Source: Peromyscus leucopus (taxonomy: Eukaryota; Chordata; Mammalia; Rodentia; Cricetidae). From it: a stretch of 64,000 bases of DNA. The stretch is taken from NCBI RefSeq assembly GCF_004664715.2, contig NC_051074.1, forward strand, positions 20,356,558 through 20,420,557, written 5' to 3'. Positions 1 to 11,339 of the stretch are shown piece after piece; the first letter of the stretch is position 1, and every line of letters begins with the position of its first letter. Both the position numbers and the translations under genes were made by a program. The notes beneath the pieces are model-generated. The model had not been told where the DNA came from, searched no databases, and saw only the letters and a list, made by a program, of their open reading frames with translations.

Positions 1-1727
1 GGTCTCTGATACTTGCAGCTTAATAAACCAGGCCCGTAGAGTACTGCTTGTTAGAGGTGGTGGAAAGACACAGTAATTTTCCAATTGAACTTGACGTTTG
101 TGAATTTACTCTGCCAGTACTTCACACTTCAACCGAAAAGTCGTAAACAATTATCAAGTCATTAGCACAGACACTCTGAGGAAAGAGATTTCCAAACACA
201 TGTTAGAGAGTTGGAGACAAAGAGGCAGCTAGCTCGCTCGCACGCGCTGTCTTACACTCGCGCTGTTGACTGCTGTTCATTCAGATGTTGGCAGGCATGT
301 CCCTGGGAACAATTGTGCCAGTGAGGGACTGATGGCTGCTAAGAGCAATTCCAAGCAGGATTAATCCTGCCCTGTTTATTTTCATGTCATATTTAAAAGT
401 CTGTAGATCACCCAGTCGGTATGCCAACTCCACAGTGCCGGAAGGATTCAGGCCCTTCCAACTCCTCCCTCTTTCCCCCAGGGCAAGTCTGAGAGCTGTA
501 ATCTCAGCAGAAGCCAAATATTTGACTATTTGTTATTTTTGGTTTTTTTTTGAGACAGGGTTTCTCTCTGTAGCCCTGGCTGCCCTAGAATTCGCTCTGG
601 AGACCAGGTTGTTTAAGATGGAGAAAGAGAATGCCTCACGGTGTATTTGAGGGTTAATTTTAATCATGACATGGAAGCAAATGAAGTGGCCTTGGATAGT
701 GTGATGAATATTTAGCTGCGCATGTAGCTAATGTGGCCGATGGAGAAGGGAAGAAGTCAGTTACGTAGAGATTAAGAAGTCTTTCATTCTCCTCTAAGCT
801 GTAATTACAGTAGCAAGAGAAAGCTGAATGAAAAGGTGAACGTTGGAGTCCAAATGGACAGAAGAAACTGTTGACGGACAGACATGGTGCCAGCTGTTTA
901 AACAACAGCCGTGCCCATGAACAGAAAGACTATGACCCCCGAGTGGGTGTTCTCTGGACCCTGTTCTGTGTTAATAGGATGAGTTCACGTGGGGATGTTA
1001 GAGACACTGAGAAATCCCCCATTGACGGGAGGTTTACAATTTTGTATCGCCCTGTGTTTCCTGAACTTATTTACTGTGCTTCATCTGGCTCTGCTTTAGA
1101 CAAAGCAGCTTCGGTATATCATGAGGAGCTGTTTGGGGAATGCTCCACTCTACTACAGTGCTGGCCTCATTAGGACACCTTGTGTGCATCAATGGTGCCT
1201 TTAACTCACGTTAATTAGGACTTCTTAATATGCTATGATCCGTGTTCAGCTTAAGCTATTGTCGAACATGGCTCTTGTTCTACAGGTTTAGCTGTCTGAT
1301 AAAGATAGCCATGCAGCTAATAGAAACAAGTGTGCGTTGAAGGAATTATTTCCTTGACTAGACTACCTTCAGTTATCTGGTCTTTAGTCTGATGAGAACA
1401 CTTACTACTAAGGGCAGACATGTGGACATGCCGAGAAATTTATCTGGATAATGGTACGAATAAGATTTTGCTATTAATGTTATAGGTTTACTATGTAAGT
1501 CTATTTAATTAATAATATTGACAATGTACACTTAGCCTGAGTCTTTTATAGATTTTTTTGCTGCTGCTGCTGCAAAATGCTAGCAAACGTCCTAGTTCAT
1601 TCTAGAATCTTTATGTATTTAGCTTTGTGAATATAAGATGGAAATGGTGTTGGTTTGGCCGTTGTTTTAAAAATGAAAATATATACAGACTTTTGAGTTC
1701 TCAAACTAAAAAAATTTTGCTTTACAG
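1..1727 (+). other. Man2a1 intron (3' part), upstream of exon A
   Basis: AT-rich intronic DNA. The only repeats I recognise are a truncated antisense B1 (541-609) and a short CTG run near 1561. I looked for the exon that should encode the residues just before LFQSLNFLEK and did not find it, so this intron begins upstream of the window. Confidence 0.8.
541..609 (-). repeat. B1 SINE fragment
   Basis: A T run followed by TGAGACAGGGTTTCTCT and GTAGCCCTGGCTG, the antisense 3' third of B1. It is truncated after about 65 bases and diverged, so it is old. Confidence 0.85.
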
Positions 1728-1842
1728 ACTCTTCCAGTCATTAAATTTTTTGGAGAAGATAATTGGGGATTCTGCGTTTCTTCTCATTTTAAAGGACAAA
1801 AAGATGTACCAGTCTTACCCTTCTGAGACCTTCTTAGAGATG
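1728..1842 (+). CDS. Man2a1: Man2a1 internal exon A (first exon visible in window)
   Basis: This exon belongs to Golgi alpha-mannosidase II, a type II membrane glycosidase of family GH38 that trims two mannoses from GlcNAcMan5GlcNAc2 in the medial Golgi, committing N-glycans to complex types. It follows acceptor TTTACAG and ends at donor ATG|GTTAGT. It starts with the last base of an arginine codon and ends in phase 0. The 38 full codons read LFQSLNFLEKIIGDSAFLLI..., continuing with KDKKMYQSYPSETFLEM. This matches the stretch that in mammalian MAN2A1 follows the catalytic-core motif HHDAITGT (matched from memory). The catalytic exons lie upstream of the window; no candidate for the preceding exon occurs in 1-1727. 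MAN2A2 is less similar here and in later exons. Confidence 0.9.
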
Positions 1843-3143
1843 GTTAGTTGATTTCTTCTGTGATTGTAAAAGCCATTTGATTCTTTTGTTCTTGGATTAG
1901 AAAAGAGATGAGGAGCTCTATTAAAATAATATTACAGTATAAGAATTGTTTTGTCCAGTTTAAAGGATTTTTATCACTTTATGCAAATGTCTGCATAGTC
2001 AACCATCTCTTTTCTATAGGTGTGTTTGCATCTGATTTCCGTATGTAATTCATTCTGCCTAAATCTCAGCCTGAGCAATGACCCAGGGAACTCATTTCAT
2101 AGTCGGTAAAATAGATGATAGGCTTTTCCAACACTGCCTCATTTGAAGGCACCGGCACTATAATTAGTTATTCTGCTTGGCTATAATTAGAAACCTCTTG
2201 ATATTTGAATTTTTTAAACCCCTAATTTGCTTTTGATCAAACTGATTTTGAGGGTCTTTTGGTTTCAGGATAGGTTCATTGAGTGATGTGGACAGTGCCA
2301 GGACATGTCCATCAAAGGTACACAGTTTAAGGAAGTAGGAGATTATGTATTTCCCTCTGCCGGGACCTCTCACCTTGAGGGCCTTGGAAGTTTTCCTAGT
2401 TCATTTTCATTATCTGTGAATAGGGTGGTGATAGATGCCCCAGCTCGTGCTGCTCCTAGGAGAGCAGAGAGTTAATACAGCAGAAAGTGTCGAAAGACCC
2501 AAGCAGCTCTTCATCCAGGAAAAGCCATTGAGAAGATGGCTGATTTCCACTGTCTGCACCTCCTCTTGACAACTTGGCTATTTAAAATTGTAACTTAGTT
2601 ATCATTAGTATCTTTTATGAATGTTGGGATTTGGAATCTTATATGCAATTTGAATTTATACATCTGGAATTAGAGATGCTGCTTCAATATTTTCTTAGAT
2701 GGATGCTTGTAATCAAGTCATGATTACAAATTTTCATTTTAAAGTGAAAAAGTACAAGAAGTGGATGTGTATTTCCTACGGGATATGAGATACAGGATGC
2801 AAAGATTTGGGGAGAATTTTCTCTAGCACTCAGATTTATTTAGTTAGAAAATGGAGCAACCCATTGCGCCATTGTGGACTCCAGCCGCAGCGTGCGTGCT
2901 GTGCTCATGTCTGATATTCTCACCTCTGTCTCTGACTCTCTGTCTCTGTGTGTCTCTTTCTCACACACATACACAAATTTGGGTGATTTGCTTTGAATTT
3001 TGACATACTTCATATACTTTGAAAGATAATTATTGTCTTCTTATTGTGTTCTTTCCAACCCTTTTGCAAGGTAGTATTGGCTAGCTCATTTTGATGGTTA
3101 CTTTTTAAAAGTGAAATGTAAAAACACCGTGCCTTTCTTACAG
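1843..3143 (+). other. Man2a1 intron A-B (1.3 kb)
   Basis: Intron between exons A and B. It contains a possible MIR relic (about 2380-2460) and a short CT/CA-rich stretch near 2915-2970. I see nothing else in it. Confidence 0.85.
2380..2460 (+). repeat. possible MIR relic
   Basis: The order 'tagttcattttcattatctgtgaatagggtggtgatag' recalls the MIR core 'cagtttcctcatctgtaaaatgggg-taat'. It is short and highly diverged. Confidence 0.35.
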
Positions 3144-3214
3144 GATATGAAGCAAAGTTCACAAGATTCTCTGCCAACAAAAACCATAATAGAACTGAGT
3201 GCAAAGGAGCCAAG
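3144..3214 (+). CDS. Man2a1: Man2a1 internal exon B
   Basis: This 71-bp exon lies between acceptor TTTCTTACAG and the strong donor AG|GTAAGT. It enters in phase 0 directly after exon A and ends two bases into an arginine codon. It encodes DMKQSSQDSLPTKTIIELSA followed by KEP and the split R, a linker between the helical middle part and the beta-sandwich half of GH38 mannosidase II. The join to exon C (AG|G, Arg) restores ...EPRYLVVYNP, a run recognisable in MAN2A1. The downstream intron is unusually long (30,683 bp). Confidence 0.93.
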
Positions 3215-5950
3215 GTAAGTCTCTAATTCCTCATAGACATTTTGCCACCTCCCTGGCAAGTTTTGTTTTTGTGGTTCTGACCTTTATTCAGCACATATTT
3301 TAAGGAAGTTTTTCTCTAAATCAATTAATTTTTTTTTCTGAAGAAATATGTTTTCTTCCATGACAGTCATATTCAGTGCTCAGAACTAACTTGGCACAGT
3401 GATTACTGTGTTTATGATTTAATATTTTTATAAATGGAAGTAAAGGGATGGTAAATATGTAGCTTGTGGTCCAACTATTTCCTTTTCTTTGTAATACTGT
3501 TTTTAGATTATTGCATTTCTGCATTGGCCTTTCCTGAAGCTTCTTGATTTTCATTAATTCCAGATCCTAATTAGTTTAAAGAAAGAGAATTTAATAACTG
3601 GAAGATCACAGTTTTTCCTCTTAAATTTTCATTGGGAAACTACCCCGTTTCTCATTAGACTGCAGTGTTGGTGATGTCCACTGAAGTAAACAGTCGGGTT
3701 GTTTATTAAATAAAAGCCAGGGTAACTCGTAGCTGCCTGTGATTTGTAAAGACATGCATCTGGGCCTCTCTCACCCTTTTGTGTTTACTGACCAAGTATC
3801 CCTCAGTTACTACCCACGAACCTAAGCATGTGGTATCTTTTCACGATATAACTTAAATTTTAAATTTTAATTAAGAAACTTAGTGTTACCTCTTGCAAGT
3901 TGAAGGGTAAATGTTTTTTATATTAATCTATGATTTTTAACTTAAGTATGATTTATTAAAATTGTGGAAAATAAATGCAGTAGCATTAGAGACAATTTAT
4001 AGTGCTCATGATGTTGAGGTTTTGATGAAGTACTCAGCAAATCCATGGTTGTCGAATTTCTCCAGTAATTAGAGAATCATGCAGCTTACACTGTAGAGGA
4101 AATAATGGTTCTTTGCTTATTTGGGTGCTCAGAAACTCTACTGAGGTCATTAAATCTTCTACTGCCAGATCAGAGTATGGAAGGCTAATGGCCTGGGAAG
4201 AAACATCAATTATAAAATATTCTCTTTGTTTTAAAAGAAATAATGTTTGAATGTATTTGCAGTTAGATGTCTGCTTCTTAACTATCATATATTAAGAAGC
4301 CATTTGGCTCGAATAACCATAGGAACTTCTTTTCTACCTTCTGTTTTGACCTGGGAAGATCTTTGGTTTTGCTGGTCCTAAGGATCCTAGGTGCTTCAAC
4401 AAATGACTGTGACAGATGTCATTTCTGCCCTCCCTGGTTGCCTGTTGCGGTGGGTGCTGTAGGCTGGAATCTCAGCGGGTCTGAGGGAGAGTCTGTGCCT
4501 TGGGGAGGGACATGGGTAATTTAGCCTTCCCTTAGCTAGAGGAAGACGGTAGAATTGCAGCCCTTATGGTGATGGAGAAGGGTTTTACTTGCGGATTAGC
4601 GCAGATGGGATCTTTAAGGCTTCTGATCAAAGATGCCTCTGAGTGACTTATATTTAAGCAGTGTTTACATCTACTGTCATCTCTCCATGGGACACTCCTG
4701 AGAAAGGTCGCTGCGGCCACTTCTGTAATTTGATTGTCGACGTCTGTTTCTGCCTCTGTTTTATACTTGAGAATGTCATGACCACATGTACTTATTTTTT
4801 GTCTTAAAAATCTAGTTTTTATTTGGTAGCTACAAATTACTTTAGTTATTGATAATACTAGTAAAAAAATCGCCACTGAACAAAAAGAATGACAGTGGCC
4901 TTTAAAAGTGGAAGGACTCAACAGTTTTACTTAGCTGGTCTTTAAACTGAAAGTTTTAGAATTGTGGTGCTGAGAGTTTCTCAGAGTCTTCGTAAATCTT
5001 CTACAACGTTCCGGACTTAGCTTTAATTATAAGTGCAGTTCTCATTTGAGTAGCAAATTATTAATGTAAATAAACCAAACATTCACAGTGGGGAAGATGA
5101 CACCCAGAGGGTGTAAAATATTATTCTTATTTATATATATAAAATACAGATGCATTTGGTAGAGGTAAACAGTTACATGCAGTATTAATATTATGTGGAT
5201 GATTAGGAAATAAATTCTAAAAAGAGACTTAAGGAATTGATATGTAAAAAAAGTAGGAAGCGTTCTGGTATAAACCTATAAATTTAAATAATGCATGCAA
5301 ATGAATTTGATCATGTCTTTGGTGTTGTTAATTGTGACTATGACCTAATATAATTTACTTCATATTCAGAAAGTAGTGCAGGTGACATCAGTACCTGCTG
5401 ATGTGTGTGGTTAATTTCCAAGGCTTCTTGAGCTACTTAGTTTTGGAATCCAGAGATTTTGTATATAATTGCATAATAAGAATTACAGTGTAGGAACCCA
5501 AGAAATGCTTGAGTTCAGAAAGAATTTTTTCTTTCTCTTTTCCCTACAGTTTTCTAAGGAAGCTGACTATAAAGACCCCATGATAAAAAGTTTAGTGTCT
5601 CAGAGGACACTGATAGTGCAGGATGTGCTTGTAATTGGGGTCACATCTATTCAGGAAAGACAGGAATGAACTTCACTGTCACACGGGCCAGGATGCCATG
5701 CACTTTGACCTTTTGTAAAGGCAGCTTCTCTGTAAGGTAGATTTTCTGAAACATCACTAAGAATAAAAACAAATTCATGTAAAGGTAATTTCATAAACTG
5801 GCAAATGGGAAATTTTCAAGTTAAATACTTTGTTTTACTTCATTTATGATGTTGCAGCAGAAAACTAGACTGACCATTAATTTAAATGGTTTATGCTCTG
5901 GAGGTTGGAAAGTCCAAAGTGGAGGAGCTGTATCTGAAGAGGGCCTCCAT

Positions 5951-6358
5951 GCCGAGCCCTCCCATGGTGCTGAGTCATCCCATGGTGCTGAGCCATCCCA
6001 TGGTGCTGAGCCATCCCATGGTGCTGAGCCATCCCATGGTGCTGAGTCATCCCATGGTGCTGAGCCATCCCATGGTGCTGAGCCATCCCATTGTGTTGAG
6101 CCATGCCATCCCATGGTGCTGAGCCATCCCATGGTGCTGAGTCATCCCATGGTGCTGAGCCAATCCGTTGTGCTGAGTCATCCCATGGTGCTGAGTCATC
6201 ACATTGTGCTGAGCCATCCCATGAAGCTGAGTCATCCCATGGTGCTGAGTCATCCCATGGTGCTGAGTCATCCCATGGTGCTGAGTCATCCCATGGTGCT
6301 GAGTGAGTCATCCCATTGTGCTGAGCCACCCCATGATGCTGAGTGAGTCATCCCATGG
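5951..6358. repeat. 18-bp minisatellite, about 22 copies
   Basis: Tandem array of the unit GAGYCATCCCATGGTGCT (Y = C or T). Because 18 is divisible by three and the unit has few stops, frames open on both strands and translate as EPSHGA, MVLSHP, WLSTMG or MTQHHG repeats. Two slightly longer variant units occur (near 6096-6116 and 6301-6306, and again near 6340-6345). C/T at the fourth position alternates along the array in blocks. It is a non-coding intronic VNTR; the frames are not genes. Confidence 0.95.
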
Positions 6359-6599
6359 TAGAAGGTGGGATCCAAGAAGTAGCTTTAGTGGTGGTAAATG
6401 CATCATTTTATCAGAAACTACTTTCAATGAATGAACCCATTCCTCTGATAATAGCCAGTCTGCCCATGAGGGCAAAGCACAGATTGCCTAACCACATCTT
6501 CAGGGTCTCAGCATTCAACACTGTTTGCTTACTTAGGACAAGAACGTTCAAACCATGGCAAATGATTTTAGTTTGAGATAAATATATTTAAACTATTTT

Positions 6600-6905
6600 T
6601 AGTATTCTGACCCACCCCTTGGAGACCTGCTCAGCGTCCTGATGTAAAATCCCCTTTAAAAAATAAAACTGCCCTTTCCCCCCCCCTATTCCCATGGGGT
6701 GTGCACCCTCACCCCCTCTCCTCCCTCGTTCTCTCTCTCCCTCTCTCTTTCTTTATATCGTTCTATCAAATAAACATTCTCCACACGGATGCAGTGCCTG
6801 GGGTGTGAGTGACTGTTTCCCCAGCATGTTTCTGACATTCGAGGGACATCCTTGGCCGGGCCAGCCAGACCCTCCCTTGTGCAGTATCGTAACAACTACT
6901 ATTAC
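6600..6905 (+). mobile_element. LTR-like remnant (ERV type, 3' part)
   Basis: An ATAAAA TATA-like box (near 6663) is followed by a long pyrimidine-rich CTCTCTCCCTCTCTCTTTC tract, AATAAA at about 6770, and a G/T-rich stretch ending CTATTACA. That order (TATA, CT-rich R, poly(A) signal, U5 ending in CA) resembles an IAP/ERVK-style LTR in + orientation. I could not find a U3 start or a target-site duplication, so it may be truncated or a chance resemblance. Confidence 0.35.
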
Positions 6906-6941
6906 AAATTTACCTGTAAGAGGTTTTAATTTTTAGTAAGG

Positions 6942-7455
6942 TGTAGCAGGAATCTTTGAAGTTCTTATTAATAAAATCAAACCTGAGCCAGGTATTGGGA
7001 TGAACTGGAAGATCAGAGAAGCAGAACAAGCCACAGCTACCTCACCTCACCCGATCCTCAGCTGGTCTTGTTTCCTCAGACTGGAGGCTTCTGAGTCCTC
7101 ATCTAGAATGGGTCTCAGCTGAACTGTGCTGCTCAAAACGTAAAAGCTTAACCAGCCAAATGCTTACCCAAGCCAAATGCTTCTAGTTTCTGGTCCTCAC
7201 GCCTTATAAATCTTTCTGCTTTCTACTACCACTCCCTGGGATTAAAGGCTCGATTTCTGAGATTAAGGGCGTGAGTCACCATGCTTGGCTGTATCCTTGA
7301 ACACACAGAGATCTACCTAGCTCTGCCTACCAAGGGCTGGGATTAAAGGCGTGTGCTATCACTGCCTATCTTAAGTTCTAGTGGCTTTTCTATTCTCTGA
7401 CCCCAGATAAATTTATTAAGGTACACAATATTTTGGGGAACACAATACCACCACA
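6942..7455 (-). mobile_element. Solo LTR with B1-like modules inside, 6-bp TSD
   Basis: A 514-bp element starting TGTAGCAGG and ending CACCACA, flanked by the perfect 6-bp duplication GTAAGG (6936-6941 and 7456-7461). TG...CA ends with a 6-bp duplication indicate an ERVK/class II solo LTR. Inside are two or three GGATTAAAGG-CGTG modules that look like antisense B1 5' ends, and TATTAATAAAATC near the left end. Read on the minus strand it starts TGTGGTGGTATTG and ends CTGCTACA, a format I associate with a widespread muroid LTR, so sense is probably minus. No internal viral genes remain. Confidence 0.8.
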
Positions 7456-7894
7456 GTAAGGTATTTATTGGCAAGTAATCATTTTCTCCCCTTTTTCCAT
7501 TTATTCTGTTCCTCCTTTTTTCTACTTTCCTTCCTCTCTTCCTTTAAAAGAGAGAAGTGTGGGATTAACCTGACCCAGAAGTCAGTGGTTTGTGTCAAGA
7601 GCACTATCAACAGGGCAGGAATAAAGTCCACCTAATTCAGACAAGTCCCTCCTTATTGGCCTTGCCCTTGCTGGTTGGATGACCCTTCCTTGGTACCTCC
7701 CACACTCTCATTTAACATCCTTAGGTTATCTACACTTGTGCTTTCCTTTTGAATTCCAATCTGCTAGATAGCCTTATTCTCTTTTTGTTTCTCTGTTCTG
7801 ACCCCAGAATTCATTTTGACCTCACCTTTGTTCATTTCTTATATTTTGTGAGTGTAAAGTCTCCTGACTTTTACCTCTGCTCTCCCCTGACATC

Positions 7895-8029
7895 CATCTC
7901 CTCCCATCACTCTTGTTCTTAGCTGCTCCATCTCCTCCCATCACTCTTGTTCTTAGCTGCTCCATCTCCTCCCATCATCTTGTTCTTAGCTGCTCCATCT
8001 CCCTCCATCACTCTTGTTCTTAGCTTCCC
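7895..8029. repeat. 34-bp tandem repeat, about 4 copies
   Basis: Units beginning CATCTCCTCCCATCACTC and ending CTTAGCTGCTC repeat four times (copies at 7895, 7929, 7963 and about 7995). The third has a small deletion and the fourth has substitutions. The minus-strand frame through it (KNKMMGGDGAA) is an artefact. Confidence 0.9.
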
Positions 8030-9157
8030 TTTATGCTCTGCTTGAATGACTGTAGTCCAGTCCTCTGGCTCTCTTGTCTCCAGTCTCTTATAGTCATACT
8101 TTATACCTGAAGGTATTGGTGGCATCTACTAAAAAACAGTGCTTTTAGAAAGTTCCTCATAGCATTCTCCAGGAAATTTTATTACCTGTTTTAGGAAGTG
8201 TGACAGATAGTCCTGTTTTAGTAGTCTGTTTCCTTAAAAAACTAAACAAGCAAAAATCATCTCAGCTGTAGCATCTTGAACACAGTTTGTTATGCCTCTC
8301 AGGTTTCTGGAGAGCTGCTCTCCCATTTGTGCTTAGGGCAGAGTTTGGGACTGCACTCCACCAAGCTTGGCAGGCCCGAATGTCTTGGCAAAGTTGCTCA
8401 CATTGCCAGAAGTCTCTGCTGTCTGTGGCTGAGGGTTTAGTTGGGGCAGTCATTTGCCAGTGTTTACACGTGTCCTCTCCAGAGTGGCTAGTTCAAGAGG
8501 GAGTCTCAAAGCTTACCCAAACTAAGCAAAACGAGATTTAAAGTTTACAAAAACACCATTGAGTTCATTTTGAGTTGACCAACTCCTCCTGGGCATGGGC
8601 CTGTTCTGAGGTGTGGTAATATACCCCGTGGGACTCCACTGGAGAAAACTGACTTCTCCTTTGCATGTGGTTGTCAACTGCAGATAGCTTCTTGGTTGAG
8701 GGTGGAGCTCCTGTCAACTCCCCGCTCTCAGCACCAGAACCTCCTCTGACTTGCACCTGTGCAGGCCCTGTGCATGCTGCCGTGGTCTGTGAGGTCATGT
8801 GTGTGTCAGTCCTGTCGTGTCTGCAAGACACTGTTTCCTTGGAGTCATCCATCCCCTCTGGTTCTCAGAATCTTTCTGCCTCCTCTCCTGATTAGATCCT
8901 GGAGCCCTGATCCCAGAGCCCCAAGGGGAGAGATTTGATGAAGACATCCCTTTCAGGACTGAAGGAGCTCGAAAGCCTCTCACTGTCCACACTTAGTTCA
9001 CTTGTGAGTCTCTGTGTGGGTTCCCATCTACTGTAAGGGGAAGCTTCTCAGATGATGGCTAAGTGAGACACAGAGACCCACTCAGGAATCCCATAAAAAC
9101 ACTAAACTGGAAGCCATAATATGTATGCAAGGACTTGTAGTGTACAAGAGAAGATAT

Positions 9158-9159
<2 letters not shown>

Positions 9160-9203
<44 letters not shown>
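9160..9203. repeat. (CA)n microsatellite
   Basis: About 22 perfect CA units, lying between the two homologous halves of the L1 3' UTR. Confidence 0.98.
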
Positions 9204-9204
<1 letters not shown>

Positions 9205-9776
9205 AAAAATAAAAGTAATAAGATAAAATTTAAAAAAATAAAAAAGGAAGAGACCTCACATGACATTTTGAGATAAGGAACCTCTGAAGATGACTTTGAG
9301 TTCATTTTCTGTTGCCCATCTACTGCTGGGCATGCAGCCTGCCCTTAAGAGTAGTTTGCTTCCCTAGTGAGACTTTCTTGGAGAAAACTAAATTTTCATT
9401 TGCAAGTGGTTATCAGTTGGAGATGACTTCTGGGATAGGGAGAGGGATAGGGGCGTGTCTCCACTTCAGTTGGCTCTAGGGACCCCATCTGGTTCAGGCC
9501 CCTTGCAGGCTCTGCCACACGTATGCCGCCACAGTCTCAGTGAGTTCCATGTGTGCATCAATCCTGTTGATTTGGGGGCCTTGTTTTCTTGGTGTCCTCC
9601 GTCCTCTCTGGCTCTTACACTCTTTCCACAGAGTTCCCTGAGCCTGGAGACATCCCAGTTAGGGCTGAGTGTTCTAAGACCTCTCACTTTCTGTGTAACG
9701 TCTGGCTGTGAATCTGTGTTTGTTCCCATCTGCTGGAGCAGGAGGCTTCTCCAATGATGGCTGAGCAAGGCACTGA

Positions 9777-10162
9777 TGTAGCTAGAGTTTTCTTGCCTGG
9801 CCCACAGTCAGGACAAATCTTTGTCACCCGCCAGTCCCACAGCCGCTCAGACCCAACCAAGCAAACACAGAAACTTATATTGCTTACAAAATGTATGGCC
9901 GTGGCAGGCTTCTTGCTAACTGTTCTTATATCTTAAAGTAACCCATTTCTACAAATCTATACCTTGCCACGTGGCTCGTGGCTTACCGGCATCTTCACAT
10001 GCTTCTTGTCATGGTGGCAGCTGGCAGTGTCTCCTTCTGCCTTCCTGTTCTTTCTCCTCTCTGTTAGTCCCGCCTATACTTCCTGCCTAGCCACTGGCCA
10101 ATCAGTGTTTTATTTATTGACCAATCAGAACACACATTTGACATACAGACCATCCCACAGCA
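9777..10162 (-). mobile_element. Solo ERVK-type LTR in L1, TSD CACTGA
   Basis: A 386-bp element TGTAGCTAGAG...CCCACAGCA flanked by the perfect duplication CACTGA (9771-9776 and 10163-10168). The host L1 reads AAGG-CACTGA-TCTATGAG once it is removed, which confirms the empty site. It belongs to the same family as the LTRs at 11340, 44038 and 49973: shared left end, a middle 'ttacaaaatgtatggcc..ggcttcttgctaac' and a right 'ttatttattgaccaatcag'. Read on the minus strand it begins TGCTGTGGGATG and ends AGCTACA, so sense is probably minus. Confidence 0.88.
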
Positions 10163-10213
10163 CACTGATCTATGAGTATAGCAAAATGTCATTAGGAGTC
10201 TTATGTTGCTAGT

Positions 10214-10244
10214 TTTGTTGTTGTTGTTGTTGTTGTTGTTGTTG
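10214..10244. repeat. (TTG)n microsatellite
   Basis: Ten or so TTG units in the L1 3' UTR, directly downstream of the solo LTR. Confidence 0.95.
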
Positions 10245-10383
10245 CTTGTTTTTTTAGAACAGTAGTATTTGGTTTTCCCCTAGTTCCCTGGACTCTAGTC
10301 TCTGGTTCTGGGTCACCCGAACAGTGACCAAATATGTTCCAGTTTGTAGAGTGGGGTCTTCAGTCAACTCAGATACTGATTGG

Positions 10384-10726
10384 TGTCTTAGTTATAGTTT
10401 TATTGCTGTGCAGAGACACCATGACCATAGCAACCCTTATAAAGGAAAACATAATTGGGGCTGGCTTACAGCTCAGAGGTTTAGCCCATTATCGTCATGG
10501 CAGGCAGACATGGTGCTGAAGAGGTAGCTGAGAGTTCTACATCTGGGCCCACAGGCAACAGGAAGAGACAGTGAGTCACTAGGCTGGCATGAACTTCTGA
10601 GACCTCAAAGCCACCCCTACAGTGTCATATTTCCTACAGCAAAGCCACACCTACTCCAACAAATCCACACCTCCTAACAGTGCCACTCCCTATGGGTCTT
10701 TGGGGCCCATTTTTAAACCCACCACA
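10384..10726 (-). mobile_element. ORR1-like MaLR solo LTR in L1
   Basis: A 343-bp TGTCTTAG...CCACCACA element. Read on the minus strand it starts TGTGGTGGG, contains CCTTTATAAG and GTCATGGTGTCTCTG, and has AATAAAA 20-25 bases before its end CTAAGACA, the layout of ORR1 (ERVL-MaLR). Its flanks ATTGG/GTTGG (10379-10383 and 10727-10731) fit the 5-bp duplication expected for MaLR with one mismatch. Confidence 0.8.
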
Positions 10727-11162
10727 GTTGGTTATTTCCACAAGCTTTGTGCCACATCACAATAGCACATCGTGGAGACAGGACAGCATTGTAGATCGAA
10801 GGCTTTGTGGCTGGCTTGGTGTTTACATTTTTACCTTGGTAGTATGCAGAATACCTCCCTGTACAAAAGACACTAGCAGGTAGGGATGAAGGCTCTGTGT
10901 AGGCATCAGCTCAACTTCTCCACATTCAGTGAGCTGTATAGGTGTTGTCTTCAGCAATGGAGGCTTGCTGTCAAGTTTGTGGAGAGCAGCCTATAGTAAA
11001 CAACAGCCTGGGTTGTTTGGGGATTAACATGGAGCCTCTTTGGACAACCACTCAATTATATGTAATCTAATCTCAGTACTGGTAGCTTCATTTGGTGATA
11101 AGAAATGTCCAGTTGGGCCTCTGCCTCCCCCATTATCTGGTGATTTCATTTAGATCACCTTC

Positions 11163-11165
<3 letters not shown>

Positions 11166-11209
<44 letters not shown>
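11166..11209. repeat. (GT)n microsatellite
   Basis: About 22 GT units inside the L1 3' UTR. Confidence 0.98.
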
Positions 11210-11210
<1 letters not shown>

Positions 11211-11339
11211 TCCATATATATATAGAAGCTTGTATTATGTTTTCATACTACAGATAGCCTTTAATTTCAGCTGTCTATCCCTGTATGTCCTTCCTCATTC
11301 CCTTCTTCCCCTACCTACCTACCTACCCATAACTATCTA

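Noticed and set aside
5821..6355. Repetitive proteins of up to 166 residues (EPSHGA, DSAPWD and similar) on both strands
   Set aside because: They are translations of an 18-bp tandem array in an intron; overlapping frames on both strands are equally open, and there is no start context, splice structure or domain.
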